From CAJQQY01 sp964352225 (GTDB taxonomy: Bacteria; Bacteroidota; Bacteroidia; Chitinophagales; Saprospiraceae), in NCBI GenBank assembly GCA_964352225.1, contig CAYGRM010000083.1, positions 1 to 20,601 on the forward strand: DNA of 20,601 bases, read 5' to 3'. Under the pieces are notes generated by a model that saw nothing but the letters and a program-made list of their open reading frames with translations, ran no database searches and had not been told where the DNA came from. Position 1 is the stretch's first letter; each line of letters opens with the position of its first letter. Both the position numbers and the translations under genes were made by a program. Shown here piece after piece: positions 1-8,800 of this stretch.

Positions 1-309
1 ACGATAAAAGCTTCTTTTGACTTGACTAATGTACCTCCAAAATATCAAGGTGTTCGACCAATTTATATGGTAATTTCTGATGAAAATTCTAATCCGATTT
101 ATTTGGAGAACCCAATCAAAGCAACCGTGCGAGTGAATAACTCTGATAATCAGATTATTGCTGCGGAGAAAAAAGAAATCAATATTAAAGAAAATCAACG
201 TTTATCATTTAATCATCAATTAGGTAAAAGATTGAAAAAAGGATATTACCGAGTGATTGTTTATACTGATATTGGAGTTTTAGGAGCAAGTACTATTCGC
301 TTGAGATAG
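1..309 (+). CDS. 3' end of an unrecognised gene (5' end outside window)
   Basis: The frame is open from the first base and ends at a TAG at 307-309, so this is the last ~102 codons of a longer gene. The TTG at 22 is only an internal in-frame codon, not a convincing start. I do not recognise a named domain. The visible part alternates short hydrophobic and polar stretches, as a beta-sandwich would (for example RPIYMVISDE, GYYRVIVYTD, GASTIRLR at the end). It contains no transmembrane segment and no T9SS sorting motif. It is followed at once by a strong terminator, so it ends its own transcription unit. An OmpA-like lipoprotein gene lies next on the same strand, which weakly suggests an envelope role. 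Function unknown. Confidence 0.7.
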   Translation, partial: TIKASFDLTNVPPKYQGVRPIYMVISDENSNPIYLENPIKATVRVNNSDNQIIAAEKKEINIKENQRLSFNHQLGKRLKKGYYRVIVYTDIGVLGASTIRLR

Positions 310-324
310 AAATAATGCTTAGTC

Positions 325-367
325 AAAAAAGTGAGGATTGAATTATTCAATCCTCACTTTTTTTTTT
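325..367 (+). terminator. strong rho-independent terminator (bidirectional)
   Basis: A perfect 12-bp stem, GTGAGGATTGAA (331-342) with its complement at 346-357, closes a 3-nt loop. It is preceded by six A and followed by ten T (358-367). It lies 15-20 nt after the stop codon at 309. The A and T tracts on both sides would let it work on either strand. Confidence 0.92.
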
Positions 368-400
368 CGAAATAGATCATTCCATTTATTTCATTTTTTA

Positions 401-408
401 TATTTTTG
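401..408 (+). promoter_or_regulatory. Bacteroidota-type -7 element (TATTTTTG)
   Basis: TATTTTTG fits the Bacteroidota -7 consensus TAnnTTTG exactly and lies 18 nt before the ATG at 427. No good TTTG/TTG -33 element is visible at the usual spacing. The only alternative start, a TTG at 406, falls inside this element, which favours the ATG at 427. Confidence 0.4.
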
Positions 409-426
409 AAGAAAATTAATCACATT

Positions 427-843
427 ATGGAACACTCTTTTTTTAAAATAACTCCTGCCCTTTTGCTTTCTAGTGTTTTGCTTTTTGGATGTGTAGGTAA
501 GAAGAAACACCTTGCCACGATTCAATCCTTAAAAACAACCAATGAAGGAATAGTAAATGATTGGCAAAAAAGATATAATGAAAAGCGCGCTGAATTAAAT
601 ACTTCTGTAGAAAAAAGTAGGCAACTCGAATTAGACTTAGCGGAGCGAAAAGGAGAAAATAATATCTTAGTCGATTTGCGAAATGAGCTGCAATTAGAAA
701 TTGAGCGCATGGAATCCCAAATGAATAACTTGGGAACTTCCTCTCAGACAGTTGAAAATAACTTAAGAAAGGATATTAAAACAAAGGAAAACGAAATCGC
801 TGAACTTCAGCAAAAAATAAAAGATATAGAAGGACTTTTTGAA
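427..843 (+). CDS. OmpA-like lipoprotein, N-terminal part (lipobox plus coiled coil), cut by assembly gap
   Basis: This is the N-terminal half of a cell-wall-associated outer-membrane lipoprotein. From ATG 427 there is a lipoprotein signal peptide with a hydrophobic core and the lipobox LLFGC, putting the lipidated cysteine at residue 22. Residues ~30-139 are rich in Glu, Lys, Gln and Leu with heptad-like spacing (for example ENEIAELQQKIKDIE), so a long coiled coil is likely. An earlier in-frame TTG at 406 would add seven residues, but it overlaps a promoter-like element. The frame runs into ten Ns at 844. The apparent TGA at 862-864 is an artefact of the arbitrary gap length. The OmpA-like domain of the same gene resumes after the gap in another nominal frame (see 902-1351). 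Lipoproteins of this layout usually link the outer membrane to peptidoglycan. Confidence 0.8.
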
Positions 844-853
844 NNNNNNNNNN
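844..853. other. assembly gap (10 N) inside the OmpA-like gene
   Basis: Exactly ten Ns. The coding frame before the gap ends on a codon boundary at 843. The frame that fits afterwards starts at 854 (KMLDNISGD), so the true missing length should be a multiple of three. Ten is therefore a placeholder, not a measured length. Confidence 0.95.
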
Positions 854-901
854 AAGATGCTTGATAATATTTCAGGAGATTAAGCATTTGAATTCCAATC
901 G

Positions 902-1351
902 ATGGATCTTAACTCGGTGGAGGTTACCACTCGATTAGATAAAGTCATTTTGATTATGCCAAGTGATCTTTTATTTAGTAAAAATAGAACAAGTAGAATT
1001 ATTGATTCCGGAAATAACTTGTTGGGAAAAGTCAGTAACATCATAGCGAATTATCCTCAAATGATCATTCAAGTTGTTGGACATACGGATAACTCCTCTC
1101 CAGATGCTAAAAAATTTAATGATAATTGGAACTATAGCTCACTTCAAGCAGCAACAATTGTTCGTTCTTTAGTGAGTGATCATAATCTGAATGCCTCCCA
1201 ATTATCTGCTATTGGAAAAGGAGAATTTGAACCTAGAGCTTCTAATTCTTCTAGTGAAGGAAAGAGTATGAATCGAAGAATTGAAATGATTATATTCCAA
1301 CCAACAGAAGATTTGGCAAGAGAAATTGACAAGATCATAGGAGAGAATTAA
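902..1351 (+). CDS. OmpA-like C-terminal (peptidoglycan-binding) domain, second half of the split lipoprotein gene
   Basis: This is an OmpA C-terminal-like domain of ~115 residues, the fold that binds the diaminopimelate of peptidoglycan in the periplasm. Family marks are PSDLLF near the start of the domain, QVVGHTDNS, SAIGKGEFEP and the late MNRRIEM. In OmpA-type domains the two diaminopimelate-binding residues are the Asp of the GHTD motif and an Arg fifteen residues later. The Asp is present here, but the Arg position reads Gln (SSLQAATIV). The frame extends upstream of ATG 902 as AFEFQS, then a TAA at 881-883, then KMLDNISGD up to the gap. That whole stretch reads like the coil-to-OmpA linker of this family, so 427-1351 was probably one gene. 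The TAA is either a real nonsense change or an error near the contig edge. The ATG at 902 need not be a true start. Confidence 0.82.
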   Translation: MDLNSVEVTTRLDKVILIMPSDLLFSKNRTSRIIDSGNNLLGKVSNIIANYPQMIIQVVGHTDNSSPDAKKFNDNWNYSSLQAATIVRSLVSDHNLNASQLSAIGKGEFEPRASNSSSEGKSMNRRIEMIIFQPTEDLAREIDKIIGEN

Positions 1352-1352
1352 A

Positions 1353-1453
1353 AGCATGTTTAAATTTTATTTTTTTCCAAAAAAAATACCCATCGCGAAA
1401 CCAATCGCAATGGGCATTTTTTTTACCACCTCATTTAGAGCATGTTTAAATTT
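1353..1453. repeat. 15-bp direct repeat pair flanking the terminator
   Basis: AGCATGTTTAAATTT occurs exactly at 1353-1367 and again at 1439-1453. The first copy starts two bases after the OmpA-like stop codon. The second overlaps the stop codon of the convergent protease gene. A looser match, GAGCTTGTCTAAG, lies right after another stop at 20217-20229. The origin is unknown; an insertion-sequence end or a dispersed 3'-end repeat are possibilities. Confidence 0.6.
1379..1424 (-). terminator. rho-independent terminator, favouring the minus strand
   Basis: Arms ATACCCATCGCGA (1386-1398) and TCGCAATGGGCAT (1405-1417) enclose a 6-nt loop, with eight A before and eight T after. In the minus-strand transcript the two mismatched positions become G:U pairs, so all 13 pairs form. 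In the plus-strand transcript they are A:C mismatches. It therefore suits the minus-strand protease gene ending at 1452 best, and may also stop the plus-strand OmpA-like gene. Confidence 0.85.
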
Positions 1454-4400
1454 AATTCACTATGGTAAATTTCTTTGATATTCTTTGCTCTTTCGTAATT
1501 AAGTGAACAAAGTAAATTCCATTACCTAATTGGTTGACATCAATTTTAAATTGTTGTGTACCTTCTTGCAATTTAAGATCACGTACTTCTATCATTTGTC
1601 CTGTCAAACTCATGACCATCACCTTGACATCTGAATTATTCGTCAATTCGAATGCCACATTTAAGATGTTATTCGTTGGATTAGGATAAAGATTAAGTTC
1701 TTGAATGGTTTTTTCTATTTCCTCTACTTCCTCAAAAATCTCTTCCGCCAGAACTTCTTTTTCATCATCATAACTTCCGCCAGAATTACTTCCACTTGGA
1801 GTAGTGGTACAACCTGTAATCTCTACATCATCAATATAAACCCAATCTGAATTTCCAGATGCGTCACAACGGAATCGGAATCTTGTCGTTGAAGTAAATG
1901 GTCCAGGAATAACAACTGAGCTAGTATAAAAAACATTATTTACAAATTGAGCTCCTTGATTCCAATCTCCTACAGTTGTATAGGATGATCCGCCATTGGT
2001 AGAAACTTGCAACCAGAAGTCTTCTCCATTTTCCATACTTCTTGCATAAAATGCAAAATCAACAGTTACTTCATCATAACTAGTTAGATTTAGATTATCG
2101 GTTGTCATGGTGGAGGTTGAAGTATTATCTCTCAACCGAACGCAGAAACTTCCTGTAGAAGCATAAGCTGCATCATTAGCACTTCTTCTACAATCTGAAC
2201 CTCCATCATTCCAAATTCCCCAACCTGATTCGAAGCCATTCGAATTAATGGTTTGATAAGTACATCCGCCTGTTTCTTCCACTAGAGTAATGCTTCCACT
2301 TGCAGAACAACCGTTGGCATCAGATACTATTATGGTATAAGTTCCTGCTCCAAGGTTATTGATGGTTGCAGTTGATCCACCGTTACTCCAGTTATAGGAA
2401 TAATTTGGTGTTCCACCAGCAGGACTAACAGTTGCAGAACCATCGGTGTTTCCAGCAGTAGGATTTGTTCCTGATATTGTTCCACCAAGTACAGTCGGCT
2501 CAGTAATCGTTACAGAAGCAGAAGAGGAAGTAGTTCCATCTGTTGCCGTTACGGTATAAGTTCCCGCAGCTAATCCAGAGGCAGTTGCACCTGATGCACT
2601 ATTGCTCCAAGAATAGGTGATTGTTGCCACTCCACCGGTACCTGCAGCTGTTGCAGAACCATTACTTCCGCCAAAACAAGAAACATTTGAACTACTCGAA
2701 ATTGACACATTAACTGGATTTCCACCTGTGTCAATGATAACAACACTTCCACTTGCTTGACAACCATTGGTATCAGTTGCAGTTACAGTATAAGTACCTG
2801 GTCCTAAATTAGAAATGGTTGCTCCAGTTCCACTAGGACTCCATGCGTAAGAATATCCTGGAGTTCCTCCACTTGCACTTGCGGTAGCTGAACCATTATT
2901 TCCGCCATTGGCATTTGTTCCGTTTACACTTACAGAAACCGCCGATGGTTGAGAAATATTTACCGAAACAGCAGAAGTTGCAGTTCCACTTGTTGCAGTT
3001 ACGGTATAAGTTCCAGCGGATAATCCAGAGGTAGTTGTTCCACTTGCGCCATTGCTCCAGGCATAAGTAATGGTTCCATTTCCACCGCTTCCAGCAGCCG
3101 TTGCAGTTCCATCACTTCCACTGTTACAGGAAACATTTGTACTACTTGAAATAGTTACAAATACTGGGGGATCAGAATTAATAGGTACACAGAAATTGGT
3201 CGTTTCAGAAGAAGTAAAAGAACCTCCACTTGCTAAAACGGTACTTGAAGCATCTTCTGTCAAGGTGTAAGATCCACTCCCATATGCACAACAAATTCCA
3301 TCTCCATAGGCATCATATATAGTGAAATCAAAACAACCATCAGCTAAGCAAAGTGGAATCACCAAAGTAGAACCATCAGCTTGACTTCCATAAGTTCCTC
3401 CTGAAGCAACAGTAGCGCCACCTCCATCTTTAATGTCCCAACTTGTTTCTTCTGGATAATTATCAAAAGTGATCGAAAGTGTTACATTATTTGAGCCTGA
3501 ACTAAATGATGAATTTGATCCATCATTATTTGTATTTTCATCAGCTTGCCCATTTGGATTACTGGTAGAAGCAGCAAAAGTATGATTTCCACTTCCAAAA
3601 GAAACACTAGGCAAATTAACATTTGTGGTAGCATTTTGGGCTAAAGAGCCAGACCAGCTGTAAGTATTATTTGAGCCTCCATCCAAACTATAATTGATCG
3701 TTACAGAGCTCAAGGTGTTTGAACCATAATTTCTTAAAACCACAACTGGTGAATCACTTGATGCACAAATACTTCCAGTAGGAGAATTAATCGAAGTAAT
3801 TCCTGAATCATTGGCAGTACTGGCAGAAACTGAAAGAACAGCAGCTTCTGCATTGATTCGACCATAACCAAGATCATTTGACCACGTTCCATTGGGTTGA
3901 CCGCCTACGTTAGAGTAAGAATATCCTCCTACTTTGTCAGTCGTACTTTCCAATGCTGCACGAGCTTGATCTTCTGTCAAACTACCGTTGGCAGAAAGTA
4001 CCAATGCCATCACGCCTGCTGCATTGGGACAAGCTGAAGATGTTCCATTAAAATTAGGAATATAATCTCCACTTGAATACCCAGCTGATCCAGAAATATC
4101 TGTGGCAAAAATTTTCACACCCGGTGCTGCCAAGTCTGCACCAGTTCCATAGTTCGATCCCCACCAAGTTTCTCCATCACATGATGATGGATTTTTTCTT
4201 TGATTACACATACTCATGGCGATAACTGAAATAGTAGGTGAATAAGTTGCTGGATAACTATTTGCTCCATTATCATTTCCAGCAGCAAATAGTACCGGAG
4301 AGCCTAACCCTCCACGTCCATTATTGACCGCATTATCAATAGCATTATTAATCGTAGAAGAGGATCCACCACCTCCCCATGAGTTACTTAATATATCTGC

Positions 4401-5435
4401 GTTCCCAGTATTAATTGACCAAGTTAAGGCATTTCCAATCCAGGTATTACTAGTCACCCAATTAGGTCCAGAACTATAAGCAATTCTTACAGGAATAATT
4501 TTACTATCATAAGCCACTCCTGCTCCACCTAAATTATTATTTCCAACAGCAGCAACAATACCTGCACAAGCCGTTCCGTGAGCATCGTTCCCTGAAGGAT
4601 TCCCTCCACTTCCTTGTCCAGTTGCATCATAACCAGGTAGAAGATTCGCCACCAAATCAGGATGACTCAAGTCAACTCCTTCATCAAGGATCGCAACTTT
4701 AATGGTAGCAGAACCAGTAGTTGATCCCCATGCATTAAATACTTTCATATCAGCACCTGAAATACCTCCATATTGATTGGTATTTATTCCATCATTATTC
4801 AATGACCATTGCTCACCAACATTAGGATCATTGGTATTCATTCGTTTCATGAGTCTTAAAAAATCAGGTTCTGCATATGCATAATTTTGAGTCTCATGAA
4901 ATTCATTCGCAATCTCTAACGCATTCTTATTTCCAACTACTTTTACTTCAATTAATAATGGTTCAAATTCATTTCGCTCATAATCTAAAACGTAAACATT
5001 CTTTTTTATCTCATTTTCGAAAAAAGAATATTGGCTTTCACTATTAAGTCGAACTAATACTCGATCCATTACTCCATGCAGCGTTCCATCTTTGTGGGCT
5101 AAAAAATGATTCGCATAATCTACTTTTGGATTAGCTTCAATCTCTTCTAACAATGTGTACACGGCTGACTCAGAACTAACATTTTGTAAATCTAAAAGAG
5201 TGACTTCTGGAGCAGGTAACATCATTTCCCTAGTAAATGATTTAATTTCCTTGTGATTGGCGAGAATTTGTTTTTGTTCATTAAAATCTGTGCCTGCTTT
5301 GAATTGGACAAGTATTTTTTGAGTAGATACTTGAAGAAAGGTTTTCCCTTCTGGTGAATAATAAAAATCCTGTGAATTGGCATTGAATGAAAAAAATAAA
5401 ACCAATGCAAATAGAGTTGTAAAATTTCTCATCAT
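1452..5435 (-). CDS. secreted subtilisin-like (S8) protease with SprB repeats and T9SS sorting domain
   Basis: A 1327-aa multi-domain extracellular serine protease. Order: Sec signal peptide (~1-22); a doubled propeptide-like region (~38-113 and ~124-198, with parallel KILVQF and RVLVRL starts and VDYANHFL and AYAEPDFL ends); S8 domain (~210-535) with catalytic Asp251 (VAILDEGVDL), His286 (DAHGTACAG), oxyanion Asn387 (FAAGNDN) and Ser466 (NGTSSACP); a CARDB-like module (~540-648, VVVLRNYGSNTL); a Cys-rich module (~650-752, GDGICCAYGSGSYTL); four SprB-type repeats (~759-1051); a MAM/lectin-like jelly-roll module (~1058-1209) ending WVYIDDVEITGC; an acidic spacer; and a T9SS type A sorting domain (~1245-1327, LNLYPNPT). 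The triad is intact, so it should be active once the propeptide is removed. It starts at the first of two adjacent ATG codons. It lies downstream of a same-strand paralogue but behind that gene's terminator, so it probably has its own promoter, which I could not find. The protease class is secure; substrates are unknown. Confidence 0.95.
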   Translation of the reverse strand: MMRNFTTLFALVLFFSFNANSQDFYYSPEGKTFLQVSTQKILVQFKAGTDFNEQKQILANHKEIKSFTREMMLPAPEVTLLDLQNVSSESAVYTLLEEIEANPKVDYANHFLAHKDGTLHGVMDRVLVRLNSESQYSFFENEIKKNVYVLDYERNEFEPLLIEVKVVGNKNALEIANEFHETQNYAYAEPDFLRLMKRMNTNDPNVGEQWSLNNDGINTNQYGGISGADMKVFNAWGSTTGSATIKVAILDEGVDLSHPDLVANLLPGYDATGQGSGGNPSGNDAHGTACAGIVAAVGNNNLGGAGVAYDSKIIPVRIAYSSGPNWVTSNTWIGNALTWSINTGNADILSNSWGGGGSSSTINNAIDNAVNNGRGGLGSPVLFAAGNDNGANSYPATYSPTISVIAMSMCNQRKNPSSCDGETWWGSNYGTGADLAAPGVKIFATDISGSAGYSSGDYIPNFNGTSSACPNAAGVMALVLSANGSLTEDQARAALESTTDKVGGYSYSNVGGQPNGTWSNDLGYGRINAEAAVLSVSASTANDSGITSINSPTGSICASSDSPVVVLRNYGSNTLSSVTINYSLDGGSNNTYSWSGSLAQNATTNVNLPSVSFGSGNHTFAASTSNPNGQADENTNNDGSNSSFSSGSNNVTLSITFDNYPEETSWDIKDGGGATVASGGTYGSQADGSTLVIPLCLADGCFDFTIYDAYGDGICCAYGSGSYTLTEDASSTVLASGGSFTSSETTNFCVPINSDPPVFVTISSSTNVSCNSGSDGTATAAGSGGNGTITYAWSNGASGTTTSGLSAGTYTVTATSGTATSAVSVNISQPSAVSVSVNGTNANGGNNGSATASASGGTPGYSYAWSPSGTGATISNLGPGTYTVTATDTNGCQASGSVVIIDTGGNPVNVSISSSSNVSCFGGSNGSATAAGTGGVATITYSWSNSASGATASGLAAGTYTVTATDGTTSSSASVTITEPTVLGGTISGTNPTAGNTDGSATVSPAGGTPNYSYNWSNGGSTATINNLGAGTYTIIVSDANGCSASGSITLVEETGGCTYQTINSNGFESGWGIWNDGGSDCRRSANDAAYASTGSFCVRLRDNTSTSTMTTDNLNLTSYDEVTVDFAFYARSMENGEDFWLQVSTNGGSSYTTVGDWNQGAQFVNNVFYTSSVVIPGPFTSTTRFRFRCDASGNSDWVYIDDVEITGCTTTPSGSNSGGSYDDEKEVLAEEIFEEVEEIEKTIQELNLYPNPTNNILNVAFELTNNSDVKVMVMSLTGQMIEVRDLKLQEGTQQFKIDVNQLGNGIYFVHLITKEQRISKKFTIVN
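2283..3161 (-). repeat. four SprB-type repeats inside the protease gene
   Basis: Residues ~759-1051 hold four units of ~70-75 aa. Each has the plan C-N/F-G-S-D/N-G-(S/T)A, then GG-x-Y-x-W-S-N-G, then L-x-x-G-T-Y-T-V-T-A-T-D. Units 1 and 3 lack the terminal NGC motif, while units 2 and 4 carry it, so the array looks like two copies of a two-repeat block. At DNA level GTTACGGTATAAGTTCC recurs at ~2547 and ~2998. SprB repeats are known from the gliding adhesin SprB and other T9SS cargo. Confidence 0.85.
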
Positions 5436-5876
5436 AATAAATAAAGGTTTTAGAGAATGGCAAAACAGGAATTAATTTGTCAGTTTTTTGTTCGATTCCA
5501 TCAGTATTGCATATCCCTTAGTTAGGAAATGTTTCAAATAAAGATTAAGGAGAAGGGTATTGTCGAATACTAGAAAATTAAATGTAACAATTATAAGAAC
5601 TTTTGTAATTATATCTTATATATTTAATTAAGACCAATATATTATTTTTAATATGAACAAAAAAATTTTAAGTATTTTTTATCATAAAAAAACTATTAAA
5701 TAAGCTTAAAGACGTAAGTAATCAGGCTAGATTATTCATAGAATTTTGCTTGGCTATTTATAGCAAAAAGTTAGATTCCATATTTAAAATCTGAAATCAA
5801 TTTTTTAAAAATTTAAAAATCCCGTCACGCTAAAATTCGTGACGGGAGGTAACCATATATGTTAATCATCAATTAT
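5436..5876. other. 441-bp AT-rich intergenic region between the two protease genes
   Basis: No ORF with coding character was seen on either strand. The 5877 end holds the terminator of the upstream protease (5807-5847). The 5435 end must hold the start signals of the downstream protease, but no convincing TAnnTTTG element is visible on the minus strand. The middle is very AT-rich with many A and T runs. Confidence 0.6.
5807..5847 (-). terminator. rho-independent terminator of the upstream protease gene
   Basis: A perfect 10-bp stem, TCCCGTCACG (5820-5829) with CGTGACGGGA (5838-5847), closes an 8-nt loop. On the minus strand it is followed by a run of T with a few A. It lies ~30 nt after the stop codon at 5877. 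Confidence 0.88.
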
Positions 5877-8800
5877 TTACTCTTCAATTATAAATCTTTT
5901 ACTATGCATTTTATTTTTGGAAAAAAAACTCAAAACATATATGCCTGCTTCGAATTGACTGACATCCACTTGAAAGGAATGCTTGTTTTTTTCAAAAAAT
6001 TTCTTTTCAGTAAAAATTTCTTTACCAGAAAAATCTAAAATTTTAATTCTAGTATCAGATGCTTCTTTTGCATAAAAACTAACATTTAATAAATCACTAG
6101 TTGGATTAGGATATAAATTAATATGCGTTAAAAATTCATTATCATCTTCTTGATGGTCTAAAATCAATTCTCCAACATTTAAATAGCTCACAATTATTTC
6201 ATCATCTAATCCAGTTGTACAACCTCTAAAATTTATATCATCAAGGTAAACCCAGTCTTGATCATCCTTGGCATCACATCGAAATCGAAATTTAATTTGA
6301 TCATTGAATGGCCCCAATATTTCCACCTCCTCATTATACCTTTTATCATTAATGAACTCATCCCCAAAATTCCACTCCTCCACCAATTCAAAAGTATTAC
6401 CACCATCTCTAGAAATTTGCAACCAAAAATCATCTGTCAACTCATTCATACTTCTAGCATAATATGAAAAACCTACGGTTACGGTTTCGAAAAGAGTTAG
6501 GTTAAAAATATCCGAGGTCATTATCGAACTTTCAGAATTGTCTCTTAGCCGAATACAGAATTTTCCACTATTTGCATATGGCTGATCCTGAATTGACCTT
6601 CGACAATCGTCTCCTCCATCAATCCAAATTCCCCAACTATCTTCAAAATTGTTTTCTACTATTTTTTCAATTTGGCATGGAGCATTATTCGATTCTGGAA
6701 CAATAAAAACAGCATAATCTTCTACCTCTCCAAATTCAAATTCGCCACAAGGAGGTGGATTACCATTCCACATCATACTCACTCGCATACGGGTTAAACC
6801 AATTGGTGCATCGTATGGAATTGCAATATCTCCTGCCACTTCATTACTTGTTGGACTTGCAAAAAATACTTCCTCACCCGGATCATCAAAATCAAAATCT
6901 CGATTAAAATCAATCCAAATTTTCCAAGCCTCTTTATAAACTGCATTAGAAAAACCAGGTCCCATTTTAAATGGATGATTAGAATTTCTCTCCAATTCAG
7001 TCACCATTGAAGTAAAATCTCCATACCCTCCATTATTCCCACTCAAATTTTGGATGCTCCCAATTTTAAGATAATTAATCCACTCGTTGGAAGAATCATT
7101 TCCAGCGCTTGAACAATAACCATTATTAGGGGTGTTATTTAAAATTTCAATACTCTCTATCTTCTCACAATTATTTATGTCTGAAACTGTAACGGTGTAA
7201 ATTCCTGGAGCTAGGTTTTCAATCATTTCCTCGGTCGATCCATTACTCCATAAGTAAAAATAATCGGGAGTTCCACCATGCGGTGTTGCTATTGCTGATC
7301 CATTATTTCCTCCTACAGCATTGGTTCCGATCAGATCAACCGTCAAGGGTGTTGGTTCAAAAATGGTAATATCAACTTGTCCGGTAAGTGTTCCATCAGT
7401 CGCAGTTACAGTATAATTTCCCGCTGATAAATCTGTTAAAGTTGCCCCCGTCGATCCATTACTCCAATTGTATGCATAATTTCCTGTTCCTCCATTTGCT
7501 ACCACAGTAACTGTCCCATCACTATTTCCATGACATAAAACATTCGATATGGATACTATGCTTACCGATAAATTCGCAGTAATGATATCTGAAATAAAAA
7601 CACTTCCAATCTGTGTGCAATCCGAGTTATCGGTAATCGTAACGGTATAAGTTCCTCCTGCTAAATTATTGATCATTGGGCTCGAGCCCCCATTACTCCA
7701 TTGATAATTATAACTTGGATTTCCTCCAGTTGCTGATGCAGTTGCGGAACCACTATTATTTCCATTAGAGTTTACACTTGTTATGGAAACTATAATTTCA
7801 CTTGGTTCTGAAATAACTACTGAGGAATATGCTTCAGTAAGCCCATCGCTTACCGTCACAGAGTAGGCTCCTGCCGTTAAATCTGTAATAGTTGGACTAG
7901 TTGCGCCATGACTCCAGAAGTAAATATAGTTGCCACTTCCTCCGGTTGCTTCTACCGTTGCCATACCATCATTTCCTCCAAAACAAGTCACATTATTCCC
8001 AGCTACTAAACTTAAATTCAAAGGAGGATTATTTCCATTGGGTAAGCAAAAATTAGTCATTTCTGAAAATCCAAAACTGCTTCCACTAGCTAATATATTT
8101 CCGCTAGAATTATCTTGTAAACTGTATGAACCATTTCCTTGGCTACAACACATTCCATTTCCCGCAGCATCATAAATAGTAAAATCATAGCAACCGTTTT
8201 CCAAACAAAGCACTTCCGTAAGTATATTGTTAGAAGGATTTGAATAATTATTTCCCGAAAGAACTACTGTCCCGAAATTGTCTTTAATATCCCAAGAAGT
8301 TTCTCCGGGATTAGCATCAAACTGAAGCGTCAAAGTCAGATTATTTTCCCCAACGGTAAATGAGCTGGAATGGGAATCATTATTTGGATTAGCATCTATT
8401 TGAAAATTAGGATTACTCGTCGCCACAGTTAATAAATGGTTTCCACTCCAAAATGAAATATTGGGTAAGGTAATTGATGTCGTTGCTCCGCTCGCCAAAC
8501 TTCCTGTCCAATTAAAAACATTATTTCCAGTTCCATCTACTTCATAATTTATAGTTACGGATGTCAATACATTCGTTCCATAATTTTTCAAAGTAACAAT
8601 TGGGTTGACTGAAAAATAACAAACATTTCCAACCGGTTGATAAATATCAGAAATACCTGCATCATAACTTGCTATTGGAGGTGTTCCATTTCCCCCCAAG
8701 GCATTGGCTGCATTTATTTTTCCATAACCTAATTCACTCGACCAAGTACCATTTGGTTGGCCATTAACGGTCAAGTAATTATAACCTCCCACTTTATCAG

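Noticed and set aside
406..426. TTG start at 406 for the lipoprotein gene
   Set aside because: It overlaps an exact TAnnTTTG promoter element, and ATG 427 gives a complete lipoprotein signal peptide.
844..864. C-terminal end of the first OmpA-like half at TGA 862-864
   Set aside because: These codons are read through ten placeholder Ns and in the wrong frame for the sequence after the gap.
2283..3161. CRISPR-like direct repeats
   Set aside because: The periodic DNA is in frame and encodes SprB-type protein repeats; units are ~210-225 bp and have no spacer structure.
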